NCBI RefSeq assembly: GCF_001666835.1
Contig: NZ_LZJF01000027.1
Coordinates: forward strand, 1-64,000
DNA: 64,000 nt
DNA from: Mycobacterium sp. E3251
Lineage (GTDB): Bacteria; Actinomycetota; Actinomycetes; Mycobacteriales; Mycobacteriaceae
Reading direction: 5' to 3'
Under the pieces are notes generated by a model that did not search any database, was not told where the DNA came from, and saw nothing but the letters and a program-made list of their open reading frames with translations. Shown in pieces: positions 18,977 to 29,414 of this stretch; the first letter of the stretch is position 1; the number at the start of each line of letters is the position of its first letter. The translations under genes were made by a program, and so were the position numbers.

Positions 18977-20752
18977 TCAGATCACCCGCATCCGCGCGAA
19001 GTTGCGCAGGCCCTGCGGCGCGACGCGCGAAAGTCCGTACAGCGCATAGGCTTCGGGGGCCACGGGGCGAATCGGCTTCTTCTTCTTGACCGACGACAGG
19101 ATCGCGTTGGCGACCTTGTCGGGGCCGTAGTGCCGCAGCGCGAACATCTTGCCGAGCTGGCCGCGCCGGCCGTCGACCTGTTCGACCTTTCCGGCGGGCG
19201 CGTCGAACCGGGTGGTGTTGATGATGTTGGTGTCGATGACGCCCGGGCAGATAGTGGTCAGCCCCACTCCCGCGGCGTCGAGTTCGGCGCGCAGGCAATC
19301 GGAGAACATGTAGGTCGCCGCCTTCGAGGTGCAGTACGCGTTCAGCGACTGCAGCGGGGCGTAGGCGGCCATCGACGACACGTTGACGATGTACCCGCCG
19401 GTGCCCCGCTCGACCAGCCGGCGCGCGAAGGACCGGCAGCCGTTGACCACGCCGCCCAGGTTAACGTCGAGCACCCGGTCGAACTGGTCGGCCGGGGTGT
19501 CCAGGAAGCCCCCGGCTTGGCCGATGCCGGCGTTGTTGACCACGATGTCGGGCACCCCGTGCTCGGCGCTGACCCGCTCGGCGAACGCCTCCACGGCCGC
19601 GGCGTCGGACACGTCCAGCACGTAGGGGTGCGCGACGCCGCCGCGGGTGGCGATCTCGTCGGCCGTGGCCTTGACGGCCGCCTCGTCGATGTCGCTGATG
19701 ACCAGCTCGGCGCCCTCCCGTGCGAACGCGAACGCCGTCTCGCGACCGATTCCGCTGCCGGCGCCGGTGACCGACACCAGGGTGTCGCCGAAGGATCCGC
19801 GGGGGCGGCCGACCTGCGCGCGCAGTAGCGCGCGGCTGGGTGGTTTGCCCTCGGCCAGGTCGGCGAACTCGTGCACCGCAGCCGCCATCACCTGCGGGTG
19901 GGACATCGGCGAAAAGTGGCCGGCCTTGATGTCGCGCCGCCACAGCCGCGGTACGAAGCGCGGGGTGTGGTCGTACCCGTACGGCCGCACGTACTTGTCC
20001 TTGGTGTTGACGATCAGCTGCACGGGCACGTCGACGACGTGGACGCCCTGCCCGCGGCCGGAGAACGAGCGAAAGTAGTTGGCGGGATAGGTCTTCACCG
20101 AACGGGCGGCGTCGCGGGCCAGGTGCGGCGAGTGGTGAATCTGCTCGACGGGGATGTTGTCCACCGCGTTGCGCCGAAGCGCCGGGATCGACAGCGTCAG
20201 CCGCAACGCCAGCGGCGCGAGCACCGGGATCGAGAAGAAGATCATGTAGGTCAGCCGCAGCGCCTGGCTGATCGCCCGGGCGAAGGTGCGCGGGCGCCAG
20301 GGCCGCCGCAGGCCGCTGAAGATGTAGTCGACCAGTTGGTCCTGGCTGGGGCCGGACACCGACGTGAACGTGGCGACCCGGTCAGCGGCGCCCGGCCGCT
20401 TCAGGTAGTGCCACACGCCGACCGAGCCCCAGTCGTGGGCGAGCACGTGCACGGGCCGGCCGGGGCTGAGCTCGGCGGTCACCGCGGCGAAGTCATCGGC
20501 GAACCGGTCCATGCGGTACGCCGACACCGGCTTGGGCGCCGAGGACTCACCGACGCCACGGTTGTCGTACCGCAGGATGCGGAACCGGTCGGCCAGCAGC
20601 GGCACGACACCGCCCCACAGCACGTGGGAGTCGGGGAAGCCGTGCACCAACACGACGGTGGGCCCGTCGGGGTTGCCTTCCTCGTAGACCGCGATTCGCG
20701 CGCCGTCGGCGCTGTCGACGAAATGCTGGACTAGCTGTTGTGTTGCCGGCAT
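18977..20752 (-). CDS. ephD: EphD: epoxide-hydrolase-like alpha/beta hydrolase fused to short-chain dehydrogenase
   Basis: Two enzymes in one chain of 591 residues. Residues about 1-300 are an alpha/beta hydrolase: HGFPDSHVLW (oxyanion HG motif), nucleophile Asp in AHDWGSVG (about residue 105) and the C-terminal His in KAGHFSPMSHP. Residues about 318-591 are an SDR: TGAGSGIGRETAFAFAREGA, NNAGIGQAG, and the YCTSKAA active site (Tyr-x-x-x-Lys). In M. tuberculosis EphD (Rv2214c) has been tied to mycolic acid composition. The ATG at 20752 (MPATQQLVQHFVDS) gives nearly the same length as that protein. Confidence 0.93.
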   Translation of the reverse strand: MPATQQLVQHFVDSADGARIAVYEEGNPDGPTVVLVHGFPDSHVLWGGVVPLLADRFRILRYDNRGVGESSAPKPVSAYRMDRFADDFAAVTAELSPGRPVHVLAHDWGSVGVWHYLKRPGAADRVATFTSVSGPSQDQLVDYIFSGLRRPWRPRTFARAISQALRLTYMIFFSIPVLAPLALRLTLSIPALRRNAVDNIPVEQIHHSPHLARDAARSVKTYPANYFRSFSGRGQGVHVVDVPVQLIVNTKDKYVRPYGYDHTPRFVPRLWRRDIKAGHFSPMSHPQVMAAAVHEFADLAEGKPPSRALLRAQVGRPRGSFGDTLVSVTGAGSGIGRETAFAFAREGAELVISDIDEAAVKATADEIATRGGVAHPYVLDVSDAAAVEAFAERVSAEHGVPDIVVNNAGIGQAGGFLDTPADQFDRVLDVNLGGVVNGCRSFARRLVERGTGGYIVNVSSMAAYAPLQSLNAYCTSKAATYMFSDCLRAELDAAGVGLTTICPGVIDTNIINTTRFDAPAGKVEQVDGRRGQLGKMFALRHYGPDKVANAILSSVKKKKPIRPVAPEAYALYGLSRVAPQGLRNFARMRVI

Positions 20753-20948
20753 CTCCGACCTCCCCGCTTCAACTGCAGTGGCCACACCGTAGCAAGGGCG
20801 TTCGGGGCGTCCCGGCAACCGCGCGCGGTCCGCCCTGGATGTGTGCCGGTGCGGACGCAGTGACAGGATAGTTTTGGATAGTTACTTCGAACGGCTAGCG
20901 ACATGTTCGACCCACCCCGACCCACGAGCGATCGAGGAGTCAAAAACG

Positions 20949-22748
20949 ATGGCCTTCTCCGTCCAGATGCCGGCACTCGGTGAGAGCGTCACCGAAGGGA
21001 CGGTCACCCGGTGGCTCAAGCAGGAAGGCGACACGGTCGAGCTCGACGAGCCCCTCGTCGAGGTGTCCACCGACAAGGTCGACACCGAAATCCCGTCGCC
21101 CGCCGCGGGTGTGCTGACCAAGATCGTCGCCCAGGAGGACGACACCGTCGAGGTGGGCGGCGAGCTGGCCGTGATCGGCGACTCGGCGGAGGGTGGTTCG
21201 GAGGGCGGCGGTTCCGAGGCGGCCCCGCAGGCGCCCAGCCAGCCCGAGCCGCAGGCCGAATCCGCCCCGCCGGCCCAACCCGAGCCCGAACCCGAAGCGC
21301 CGGCCCAGCCGGAGCCCGAGCCCCAGCCCGCTGCGCAGAGCTCCGGCGGCGGCGACGCCACCCCGGTGTTGATGCCCGAGCTCGGCGAGTCTGTGGCCGA
21401 GGGCACGGTGACCCGCTGGCTGAAGAAGGTCGGCGACTCGGTCCAGGTGGACGACGCGCTGGTGGAGGTGTCGACCGACAAGGTGGACACCGAGATCCCG
21501 TCCCCGGTGGCCGGCGTCCTGATCAGCATCACCGCCGAAGAGGACGCCACCGTCCCGGTCGGCGGCGAGCTGGCCCGCATCGGCAGCGGCTCGGAAGCCG
21601 CTTCCGCGCCCACGCCCCCGCCCGCCCCCAAACCGGAACCCAAGCCCGAGCCGGCACCCGAGCCGCCCAAGGCCGAGGCGAAGCCCGAACCGCAGCCGGT
21701 TTCGCAGCCCGAGCCCGCACCGAAAGCCCAACCGGCGCAGGCACAACCGGCGGCCGAGCCGAGCGGCTCGAGCCCGAACGGCGCACCGTACGTGACCCCG
21801 CTGGTGCGCAAACTTGCCACCGAGCACAACATCGATCTCGCCGAAATCAGCGGCACCGGCGTCGGCGGCCGCATCCGCAAGCAAGACGTGCTCGCCGCGG
21901 CGGAAAAGAAGCAACAGGCCCAGAAGGCGCCCGCGCCGCCGCAGGCGCCGCCCGCTGCCGCGCCGGCCCGGGACGGCAAGCCGGCTCCGGCGGCCGCGCC
22001 CACCCCGGCGCCGGCGCTGGCGCACCTGCGCGGCACCACGCAGAAGGCCAGCCGGATCCGCCAGCTCACGGCGAACAAAACTCGGGAATCCCTGCAGGCC
22101 ACGGCCCAGCTCACCCAGACGCACGAGGTCGACATGACCAGGATCGTCGGGTTGCGGGCCAGGGCGAAGTCGGCGTTCGCCGAACGCGAGGGGGTGAACC
22201 TGACGTTCCTGCCGTTCATCGCCAGGGCGGTGATCGACGCGTTGAAGATCCACCCCAACATCAACGCGAGCTACAACGAGCAGACCAAGGAGATCACCTA
22301 CTACGACGCCGAACATCTCGGCTTCGCCGTCGACACCGATCAGGGCCTGCTCTCCCCCGTCATCCACAACGCCGGCGACCTCTCGCTGGCGGGACTGGCC
22401 CGGGCCATCGCCGACATCGCCGCGCGCGCCCGCTCCGGTGACCTCAAACCGGACGAACTGTCCGGCGGAACCTTCACCATCACCAACATCGGCAGCCAGG
22501 GCGCGTTGTTCGACACCCCCATCCTGGTCCCGCCGCAGGCCGCCATGCTGGGCACCGGGGCCATCGTGAAGCGGCCCAGGGTGATCGTCGACGAATTCGG
22601 CAACGAGTCCATCGGCGTGCGCTCCATCTGCTATCTCCCGCTCACCTATGACCATCGGCTCATCGACGGCGCTGATGCCGGACGCTTCCTCACCACGATC
22701 AAGAACCGGCTCGAAGAGGGAGCGTTCGAGGCCGACTTGGGTCTTTAG
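20949..22748 (+). CDS. dlaT: Dihydrolipoamide acyltransferase, E2 of pyruvate dehydrogenase / PNR-P (DlaT)
   Basis: Core E2 subunit of the mycobacterial pyruvate dehydrogenase and of the peroxynitrite reductase/peroxidase. Two lipoyl domains each carry the modified Lys in [13 protein letters not shown] (about residues 43 and 178). They are joined by Pro/Ala/Glu-rich swinging linkers. An E3-binding domain follows ([20 protein letters not shown], about 282-301), then the catalytic domain ending in [16 protein letters not shown] with the active-site His and Asp. 599 residues. The ATG at 20949 begins [17 protein letters not shown]. The 196-bp leader contains a direct repeat GGATAGTT at 20866 and 20876. 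LipB and LipA, which modify it, are just downstream. Confidence 0.95.
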   Translation: MAFSVQMPALGESVTEGTVTRWLKQEGDTVELDEPLVEVSTDKVDTEIPSPAAGVLTKIVAQEDDTVEVGGELAVIGDSAEGGSEGGGSEAAPQAPSQPEPQAESAPPAQPEPEPEAPAQPEPEPQPAAQSSGGGDATPVLMPELGESVAEGTVTRWLKKVGDSVQVDDALVEVSTDKVDTEIPSPVAGVLISITAEEDATVPVGGELARIGSGSEAASAPTPPPAPKPEPKPEPAPEPPKAEAKPEPQPVSQPEPAPKAQPAQAQPAAEPSGSSPNGAPYVTPLVRKLATEHNIDLAEISGTGVGGRIRKQDVLAAAEKKQQAQKAPAPPQAPPAAAPARDGKPAPAAAPTPAPALAHLRGTTQKASRIRQLTANKTRESLQATAQLTQTHEVDMTRIVGLRARAKSAFAEREGVNLTFLPFIARAVIDALKIHPNINASYNEQTKEITYYDAEHLGFAVDTDQGLLSPVIHNAGDLSLAGLARAIADIAARARSGDLKPDELSGGTFTITNIGSQGALFDTPILVPPQAAMLGTGAIVKRPRVIVDEFGNESIGVRSICYLPLTYDHRLIDGADAGRFLTTIKNRLEEGAFEADLGL

Positions 22749-22763
22749 GGGGGCGGGCATACG

Positions 22764-23675
22764 GTGGCCAAGCTCGTCATCGCCATAGCGGGTTCGTCCG
22801 GACTGATCGGATCCGCTTTGACCGCGGCGCTGCGTGCGGCCGACCACCGGGTGTTGCGCATCGTGCGCCGCGCGCCGTCGAATTCCGACGAATTGCACTG
22901 GAACCCCGAGAGCGGCGAGATCGACGTCGACGCGATCAGCGACGTCGACGCCGTCGTCAACCTGTGCGGTGTCAACATCGGCCAGCGTCGCTGGTCGGGC
23001 GCCTTCAAGCAGGGCCTGCGGGACAGCCGCATCGCTCCCACCGAAGTCTTGGCGCACGCCGTCGCCGAGGCCGGGGTGGGCACCCTGGTCAACGCCAGCG
23101 CGGTGGGCTACTACGGGAACACCAAGGACCGCGTGGTCGACGAAAACGACCGGGCGGGAAAGGGATTCCTGGCCCAGCTGTGCGAAGACTGGGAGGCCGC
23201 CACGCTGCCGGCGCAATACGGTGGCGCCCGGGTGGTGCTCGCCCGCACCGGGCTGGTGTTCTCCCCCGCGGGCGGCGCGCTGGGGCGCCTACGGCCGTTG
23301 TTTCGGACGGGCCTCGGGGCCAGGCTGGGCAGCGGCCGTCAATACATGTCCTGGATCACCCTGGAGGACGAGGTGCGCGCGCTGCTGTTCGCGATCACCA
23401 ACACCGCGCTGTCCGGGCCGGTCAACCTGACCGGGCCCGCGCCGGTCACCAATGCCGAATTCACCACCGCATTCGGGCGGGCGGTCAACCGGCCGACGCC
23501 GTTGATGATGCCAGGGTTCGCCGTGCGGGCCGCGCTCGGTGAGTTCGCCGACGAGGGTGTGCTGATCGGCCAGCGCGCCATCCCGTCCGCGCTGGAGCGG
23601 GCCGGTTTCCAGTTCCACCACAACACGATTGGTGAGGCGCTCGGCTACGCCACGGCGCGACGCGACCGCGACTAG
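22764..23675 (+). CDS. TIGR01777-type SDR epimerase (SulA-like), Rv2216-like
   Basis: Extended SDR of the YfcH/SulA-type family with unknown substrate. The 303-residue product begins with a Rossmann motif in [20 protein letters not shown] (about 7-26, GxxGxxG) and contains [18 protein letters not shown] (about 72-89), NASAVGYYG (Tyr of the active site) and [17 protein letters not shown] near 195-211. GTG start at 22764, 15 bp after dlaT, same strand, consistent with an operon between dlaT and lipB. Confidence 0.88.
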   Translation: MAKLVIAIAGSSGLIGSALTAALRAADHRVLRIVRRAPSNSDELHWNPESGEIDVDAISDVDAVVNLCGVNIGQRRWSGAFKQGLRDSRIAPTEVLAHAVAEAGVGTLVNASAVGYYGNTKDRVVDENDRAGKGFLAQLCEDWEAATLPAQYGGARVVLARTGLVFSPAGGALGRLRPLFRTGLGARLGSGRQYMSWITLEDEVRALLFAITNTALSGPVNLTGPAPVTNAEFTTAFGRAVNRPTPLMMPGFAVRAALGEFADEGVLIGQRAIPSALERAGFQFHHNTIGEALGYATARRDRD

Positions 23676-23767
23676 CCACGGCCGGCGAGTGTGGCTGACG
23701 CCGCCCAGCGTCACGCCAGCGTGGCGCGGCGTCGCGGGGCGCCTGCCCGGCGAGTACCGTCGCGAAC

Positions 23768-24466
23768 GTGATCGACTCCATCCGGTCCAGCCGGGCCGCG
23801 ATCGACGTTCGCCAGCTCGGAACGGTCGACTACCGCACCGCCTGGCAGCTGCAGCGCGAGCTGGCCGATGCGAGGGTCGCCGGCGGCAGCGACACACTGC
23901 TGCTGCTGGAGCACCCGCCCGTCTACACCGCGGGGCGGCGCACCGAGCCGCACGAACGGCCGGTGATCGGCACCCCCGTGGTCGACACCGACCGCGGCGG
24001 CAAGATCACCTGGCACGGCCCGGGGCAGCTGGTCGGGTATCCGATCATCGGCCTGGCTGAACCGCTCGACGTGGTGAACTACGTTCGCCGCCTCGAGGAG
24101 GCGCTGATCAAGGTGTGCGGCGACCTGGGCCTTCAGACATGCCGGGTGCACGGCCGCTCCGGGGTGTGGGTGCCCGGCAGTGGCGGCCGCCCCGACCGCA
24201 AGGTGGCGGCCATCGGCGTCCGGGTGTCACGCGCGACCACCCTGCACGGGTTCGCGCTCAACTGCGACTGCGACCTCGGCGCGTTCGGCACGATCGTGCC
24301 CTGTGGCATCAGCGACGCCGGCGTGACGTCGTTGTCCGCCGAGCTGGGACGTCCGGTGGTGGTCGACGACGTCCGCGCGGCCGTCGCCGCCGCTGTCTGC
24401 GATGCCCTCGACGGCGCCCTGCCGGTCCAGGAACACCCGGGCACGCGCGTAGCATCAGCCATGTGA
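23768..24466 (+). CDS. lipB: Octanoyl-[ACP]:protein N-octanoyltransferase (LipB)
   Basis: Transfers octanoate from acyl carrier protein to lipoyl-domain lysines, giving the substrate for LipA. The 232-residue product has [18 protein letters not shown] (about 76-93) and the active-site Cys in [13 protein letters not shown] (about 177-189), with the catalytic Lys in [12 protein letters not shown] (about 145-156). GTG start at 23768. Its TGA overlaps the GTG of lipA. The 92 bp upstream contain GC-rich inverted sequence (CGCCAGCGTGGCG, 23720-23732) but no gene. Confidence 0.94.
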   Translation: MIDSIRSSRAAIDVRQLGTVDYRTAWQLQRELADARVAGGSDTLLLLEHPPVYTAGRRTEPHERPVIGTPVVDTDRGGKITWHGPGQLVGYPIIGLAEPLDVVNYVRRLEEALIKVCGDLGLQTCRVHGRSGVWVPGSGGRPDRKVAAIGVRVSRATTLHGFALNCDCDLGAFGTIVPCGISDAGVTSLSAELGRPVVVDDVRAAVAAAVCDALDGALPVQEHPGTRVASAM

Positions 24467-25386
24467 CTGTCGCACCCGAAGGCCGCAAATTGCTGCGCCT
24501 CGAGGTCCGCAACGCGCAAACGCCGATCGAACGCAAGCCGCCGTGGATCAAGGTCCGGGCCCGGATGGGACCCGAATACACCCAGTTGAAGGGCCTGGTC
24601 CGCCGCGAGGGGCTGCACACGGTCTGCGAAGAGGCCGGCTGCCCCAACATCTTCGAGTGCTGGGAGGACCGGGAAGCCACCTTTCTGATCGGTGGTGACC
24701 AGTGCACCCGGCGCTGCGACTTCTGCCAGATCGACACCGGCAAGCCCGCCGACTTGGACCGCGACGAGCCGAGGCGCGTCGCCGACAGCGTGCGCACCAT
24801 GGGACTGCGTTACGCCACCATCACCGGCGTGGCCCGCGATGACCTGCCCGACGGGGGGGCCTGGCTCTACGCCGAGACGGTGCGCGCCATCAAGGAACTC
24901 AACCCGTCGACCGGCGTCGAATTGTTGATCCCCGACTTCAACGGCGAGCCCGCCCGGCTTGCCGAGGTTTTCGGAACCCGCCCGGAAGTGTTGGCGCACA
25001 ACGTCGAAACCGTGCCCCGCATCTTCAAGCGGATCCGGCCCGCGTTCAGCTACCGGCGCAGCCTCGACGTCATCACCGCGGCGCGCGATGCCGGGCTGGT
25101 CACCAAGAGCAATCTCATTCTCGGGCTGGGCGAAACCGCCGACGAGGTGCGCACCGCCCTGGCCGACCTGCGGGGCGCCGGCTGCGACATCGTCACCATC
25201 ACCCAATACCTGCGACCGTCGACGCGGCACCATCCGGTCGAACGCTGGGTGCATCCCGACGAGTTCGTCGAGTTCGCCCGGCACGCCGAGGCGCTGGGCT
25301 TCGCCGGCGTGCTGGCCGGGCCGCTGGTGCGGTCGTCCTACCGGGCGGGCCGGCTCTACGAGCAGGCCGCGCGCACCCGCGCCTGA
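24463..25386 (+). CDS. lipA: Lipoyl synthase, radical SAM (LipA)
   Basis: Inserts two sulfurs into octanoyl-lysine of DlaT and GcvH. The 307-residue product has the auxiliary cluster motif [12 protein letters not shown] (about 50-61), the radical-SAM motif [10 protein letters not shown] (about 77-86) and the C-terminal RSSYRAG with the conserved Ser. The GTG at 24463 overlaps the lipB stop (GTGA); it gives [18 protein letters not shown], matching the start of Rv2218. An in-frame extension upstream lies inside lipB and is rejected. Confidence 0.95.
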   Translation: MTVAPEGRKLLRLEVRNAQTPIERKPPWIKVRARMGPEYTQLKGLVRREGLHTVCEEAGCPNIFECWEDREATFLIGGDQCTRRCDFCQIDTGKPADLDRDEPRRVADSVRTMGLRYATITGVARDDLPDGGAWLYAETVRAIKELNPSTGVELLIPDFNGEPARLAEVFGTRPEVLAHNVETVPRIFKRIRPAFSYRRSLDVITAARDAGLVTKSNLILGLGETADEVRTALADLRGAGCDIVTITQYLRPSTRHHPVERWVHPDEFVEFARHAEALGFAGVLAGPLVRSSYRAGRLYEQAARTRA

Positions 25387-25434
25387 AGATGCCGCGGCGC
25401 GCTAGTCACCGGCGCCGGTACGTATTCTTTGACT

Positions 25435-26187
25435 ATGGCTAAACCCCGCAACGCCGCTGAGAACAAGGCCGCCCGAGCGCAGGCGCAAGCCGCGCGCAAG
25501 GCCGCCGCGAAGGAGCGGCGCGCCCAGCTGTGGCAGGCGTTCAACATGCAGCGCCGCGAGGACAAGCGGCTGCTGCCCTACATGATCGGTGCCTTCGTCC
25601 TGATCATCGCCATCTCGGTGGCGGTCGGTGTGTGGGCCGGCGGGCTGACGATGATCACCCTGATCCCGCTGGGCGTGGTGCTGGGCGGGCTGGTCGCCTT
25701 CATCATCTTCGGCCGCCGCGCCCAGAAGAGCGTCTACAGCAAGGCCGAGGGCCAAACCGGTGCCGCCGCATGGGCTTTGGATAACTTGCGCGGCAAGTGG
25801 CGGGTGACGCCGGGGGTGGCCGCGACCGGCCACCTCGACGCGGTGCACCGGGTCATCGGCCGGCCCGGCGTCATCTTGGTCGGGGAAGGGTCGTCGGCAC
25901 GGGTCCGGCCGCTGCTGGCCCAGGAGAAGAAGCGCACCGCGCGGCTGATCGGCGACGTGCCGATTTACGACATCATCGTCGGCAATGGCGACGACGAGGT
26001 TCCGCTGTCCAAGCTGGAGCGCCACCTCAACCGACTGCCGGCCAACATCACCGCCAAACAGATGGACACGCTGGAGTCCCGGTTGGCCGCGTTGGGAACG
26101 CGGGCCGGTGCCGCCGTCCTACCGAAGGGACCGCTCCCCAACGCCGGCAAGATGCGGGGCGTGCAGCGCACCGTGCGCCGCAAGTAG
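25435..26187 (+). CDS. DUF4191 membrane protein, Rv2219-like
   Basis: 250 residues starting MAKPRNAAENKAARAQAQAA. The N-terminus is basic and Ala-rich, then two TM helices (about 49-67 and 71-89) and a C-terminal cytosolic domain of about 150 residues. Residues RVTPGVAATGHLDAVHRVIG and KKRTARLIGDVPIYDIIVGN fit the actinobacterial DUF4191 family, often next to lipA. Function unknown. The ATG at 25435 was preferred to a TTG two codons upstream. 48 bp after lipA, probably co-transcribed. Confidence 0.87.
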   Translation: MAKPRNAAENKAARAQAQAARKAAAKERRAQLWQAFNMQRREDKRLLPYMIGAFVLIIAISVAVGVWAGGLTMITLIPLGVVLGGLVAFIIFGRRAQKSVYSKAEGQTGAAAWALDNLRGKWRVTPGVAATGHLDAVHRVIGRPGVILVGEGSSARVRPLLAQEKKRTARLIGDVPIYDIIVGNGDDEVPLSKLERHLNRLPANITAKQMDTLESRLAALGTRAGAAVLPKGPLPNAGKMRGVQRTVRRK

Positions 26188-26195
26188 CCCTCGAC

Positions 26196-26618
26196 TCAGC
26201 GTCGCACGACCGCGGTTGCGGTCAGCCGATCCTGTAGACCACGGCCGTCCCAGTCGGTGAACAACGCCGGGACGACCGTTCCCACCAGCACGCCCCGCAC
26301 CACCGCGCGGACGATGCCGACCGCCGCCTGCCCGTCGACCGGCACCACCCGCAGCCCCAGCACCAACTGCCCCGGCGTGAAGCCGAACAGCCGCACCGAG
26401 ACCACGCCCAACACGAACCAGATGGCCAGCACCGCCGTCGCCAGCATGTGTTCGGAGAAAGCACCGAAGCGCAGGGCCAGCGCCGCCAGGCCGTAGGAGA
26501 TCAGCCAGTCGATCATCAACGCGCCGAGCCGGCGTCCCATCGGGGCCAGGGACCCCGGTCCGGTTTCCGGCAGGCCCAGCTTCTCGCCGGGGTACGCGGA
26601 CCGCGATTCGGACGTCAT
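26196..26618 (-). CDS. RDD family membrane protein, Rv2219A-like
   Basis: 140 residues with the RDD signature (GRRLGALMIDWLISYG, about 24-39) and three TM helices (about 31-47, 54-71, and a weaker one at 100-118). It ends in LQDRLTATAVVRR. The role is unknown; RDD proteins are small membrane proteins, some acting in ion transport. The ATG at 26618 (MTSESRSAYPGEKLGL) is the family start; the longer frame upstream is low-complexity and overlaps the glnA1 promoter region. Convergent with the DUF4191 gene, 8 bp between stops. Confidence 0.85.
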   Translation of the reverse strand: MTSESRSAYPGEKLGLPETGPGSLAPMGRRLGALMIDWLISYGLAALALRFGAFSEHMLATAVLAIWFVLGVVSVRLFGFTPGQLVLGLRVVPVDGQAAVGIVRAVVRGVLVGTVVPALFTDWDGRGLQDRLTATAVVRR

Positions 26619-26773
26619 CGGCCGAAACCGGGGTTCGGTTCCCTGACCTGCACGGGCCGGGCCAAAAAGACAACGCTGCGCTCGGGCGCCGGACCAGATA
26701 CGATCTTGCGATCCATGGCCCCACAATAGAACCCGCCGCCGACGCCGCCTCTTTTGTGGATGACACGGGTCGC

Positions 26774-26827
26774 GTAACGTGCGCGCAACACGGGGTTGAC
26801 TGGCGGGCAACATCTGCTCCATAGCGT
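26774..26827 (+). promoter_or_regulatory. Candidate glnA1 promoter with GlnR-like box
   Basis: GTAAC-GTGCGC-GCAAC (26774-26789) has the spacing of an actinobacterial GlnR box (AAC half-sites 11 bp apart). It lies just upstream of a possible -35 TTGACT (26796-26801) and a -10 candidate TAGCGT (26822-26827, pattern TANNNT). The glnA1 start is 37 bp further on. Activation by GlnR under nitrogen limitation is known for actinobacterial glnA genes; the box here is recognised by eye only. Confidence 0.4.
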
Positions 26828-26863
26828 CAGGCCGCGGATCTCACCAAGTAAAGGAGCATTTCT

Positions 26864-28300
<1,437 letters not shown>

Positions 28301-28330
28301 CTCGACGTTCGTCCGCAGTAGCTCCGAGAA

Positions 28331-28380
28331 GAGTCCACCCGCTCCGCGATCAGTTCGTCCATCGCCGAGCGGGTGGACTC
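28331..28380 (+). terminator. Long perfect hairpin downstream of glnA1
   Basis: GAGTCCACCCGCTC (28331-28344) pairs perfectly with GAGCGGGTGGACTC (28367-28380). Inside, GCGAT (28346-28350) pairs with ATCGC (28361-28365) after one mismatch, leaving a 10-nt loop. This is the strongest hairpin I found in the window. It starts 30 bp after the glnA1 stop. No run of T follows (ATCGCTTTCTG), which is usual for mycobacterial terminators; it could also stabilise the 3' end of the mRNA or control the small gene that follows. Confidence 0.65.
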
Positions 28381-28462
28381 ATCGCTTTCTGCAGGAAATG
28401 TGGCGGAAAGTTCAGATTTGAAGCCTTGCGGCGGCAACGGATTCGGCATTAGTTTTTGGGCC

Positions 28463-28642
28463 ATGACTATCAGCACCGCACAGGTAATGGTTAAGAGCGC
28501 CCACATCGGCGGGGGCGCCGGCGGCGGCCGCAATGGCGGCGGCGCCGGCGGGGGCTTCGTTGGCGGCGGTGCCGGCGGCGGCTTCGTTGGCGGCGGTGCC
28601 GGCGGCGGCTTTGTCGGTGGCGGTGCCGGCGGGGGCCGCTAA
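28463..28642 (+). CDS. Glycine-rich repeat micro-protein
   Basis: 59 residues from an ATG at 28463: MTISTAQVMVKSAHI followed by glycine-rich units, of which GGGAGGGFV occurs three times exactly, preceded by GGGAGGGRN and closed by GGGAGGGR. The repeated codons differ only at synonymous positions (TTCGTT/TTTGTC, GGCGGC/GGTGGC/GGGGGC), which supports real coding and selection at the protein level. No TM helix or cleavable signal is obvious. It is too short and too regular to be a PE_PGRS protein. It lies between the glnA1 hairpin and a convergent acetyltransferase gene 4 bp away. An in-frame ATG at 28373 would add 30 residues but lies partly inside the hairpin. Function unknown. Confidence 0.6.
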   Translation: MTISTAQVMVKSAHIGGGAGGGRNGGGAGGGFVGGGAGGGFVGGGAGGGFVGGGAGGGR

Positions 28643-28646
28643 CCAA

Positions 28647-29180
28647 TCACACGATCGGGCTAGGGGGCTCGTCGGGGTCGGCGGTGCCGCCCAGGTCGAG
28701 TTGCATCCACGCGACGTCGTGCCAGCGACCGTGTTTCCATTCGACGCGCCGGTATAGGCCGGCGTCCTGGAACCCGAACGACCGGTGAAAGCTGGTGCTG
28801 GCCTCGTTCGGTTGGGTGATACCGGCGAACGCTCTCCGGTAGCCGCGCTCCGTGAGCCGGCGCAGCAATCGCGTGTAGAGCTGACGACCGCCCCGCGTGC
28901 GGTGATGGTCGAGGTCGACATAAATCCCGGTTTCCACCGACCATTGGAAGCTTGGAAGTCGTAGCAGCGCGTGGCCGTAGGCGAAACCGATGGCCCGGCC
29001 GTCGCGTTCGAGGACGAGCCAGTCGTGCGCGTCGCGGATGCGGTTGGCCATCTCGCCGACGCTCGGGACTTCGACCTCCCAGCTGATCGTCGTTCGCTCG
29101 ACATACGGGCGGTAGATCGCAAGGCACGCCGCTGCATCCGCCGCGGACGCCGGACGCACCTCGTCGATGTTCGCTGGCAT
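28647..29180 (-). CDS. GNAT acetyltransferase, phosphinothricin acetyltransferase-like
   Basis: 177 residues: IDEVRPASAADAAACLAIYR at the N-terminus, ERTTISWEVEVPSVGEMANR (about 34-53, the bar/pat-type substrate region) and the acetyl-CoA loop ..HHRTRGGRQLYTRLLRRL (about 99-116, R/Q-x-x-G-x-G/A-like). It ends with the typical NEASTSFHRSFGFQDAGLY. The family N-acetylates small amines such as phosphinothricin or methionine derivatives; the substrate here is unknown. The start at 29180 has GAAAGA 10-15 bases upstream; an ATG at 29189 is the alternative. Not present between glnA1 and glnE in M. tuberculosis. Confidence 0.82.
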   Translation of the reverse strand: MPANIDEVRPASAADAAACLAIYRPYVERTTISWEVEVPSVGEMANRIRDAHDWLVLERDGRAIGFAYGHALLRLPSFQWSVETGIYVDLDHHRTRGGRQLYTRLLRRLTERGYRRAFAGITQPNEASTSFHRSFGFQDAGLYRRVEWKHGRWHDVAWMQLDLGGTADPDEPPSPIV

Positions 29181-29291
29181 GCCCGGCATTCTTTCAGGCT
29201 TGCAAGGGGTTACCACCGGCCGCCCAATCGCGATCGAACTCGCGAGACATAAACCACGGCGCTCGTTTGCGGCGTGTCGTCGCGATAGGTT

Positions 29292-29398
29292 AAGTGTCGC
29301 GGCGAGCAGGCAAGTGTCGCGACGAGCCAGCGAGCAGGCGAGCATGGCGAGCAGGCGAGCATGGCGAGCAGGCGAGCGAAGGCGAGCAGGCGAGAAGC
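29292..29398. repeat. Tandem repeat (VNTR-like) locus
   Basis: Two imperfect 20-bp units (starting AAGTGTCGCG at 29292 and 29312) run into about four copies of a 16-18-bp unit, CGAGCAGGCGAGCATGG, at 29331-29347, 29348-29364 and, with changes, 29365-29382 and 29383-29398. The array fills the gap between the acetyltransferase start and the oxidoreductase stop. The rest of that 234-bp gap shows no gene. Arrays of this sort are used as variable-number loci in mycobacteria. Confidence 0.8.
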
Positions 29399-29414
29399 CG
29401 AGAAGGGCCAAGAG

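Noticed and set aside
28463..28642. A PE_PGRS fragment
   Set aside because: No PE domain and the repeat is an exact GGGAGGGFV nonapeptide, not the variable GGAGGX pattern.
29331..29398. A CRISPR array
   Set aside because: Units of 16-18 bp are contiguous without spacers and no cas genes are present.
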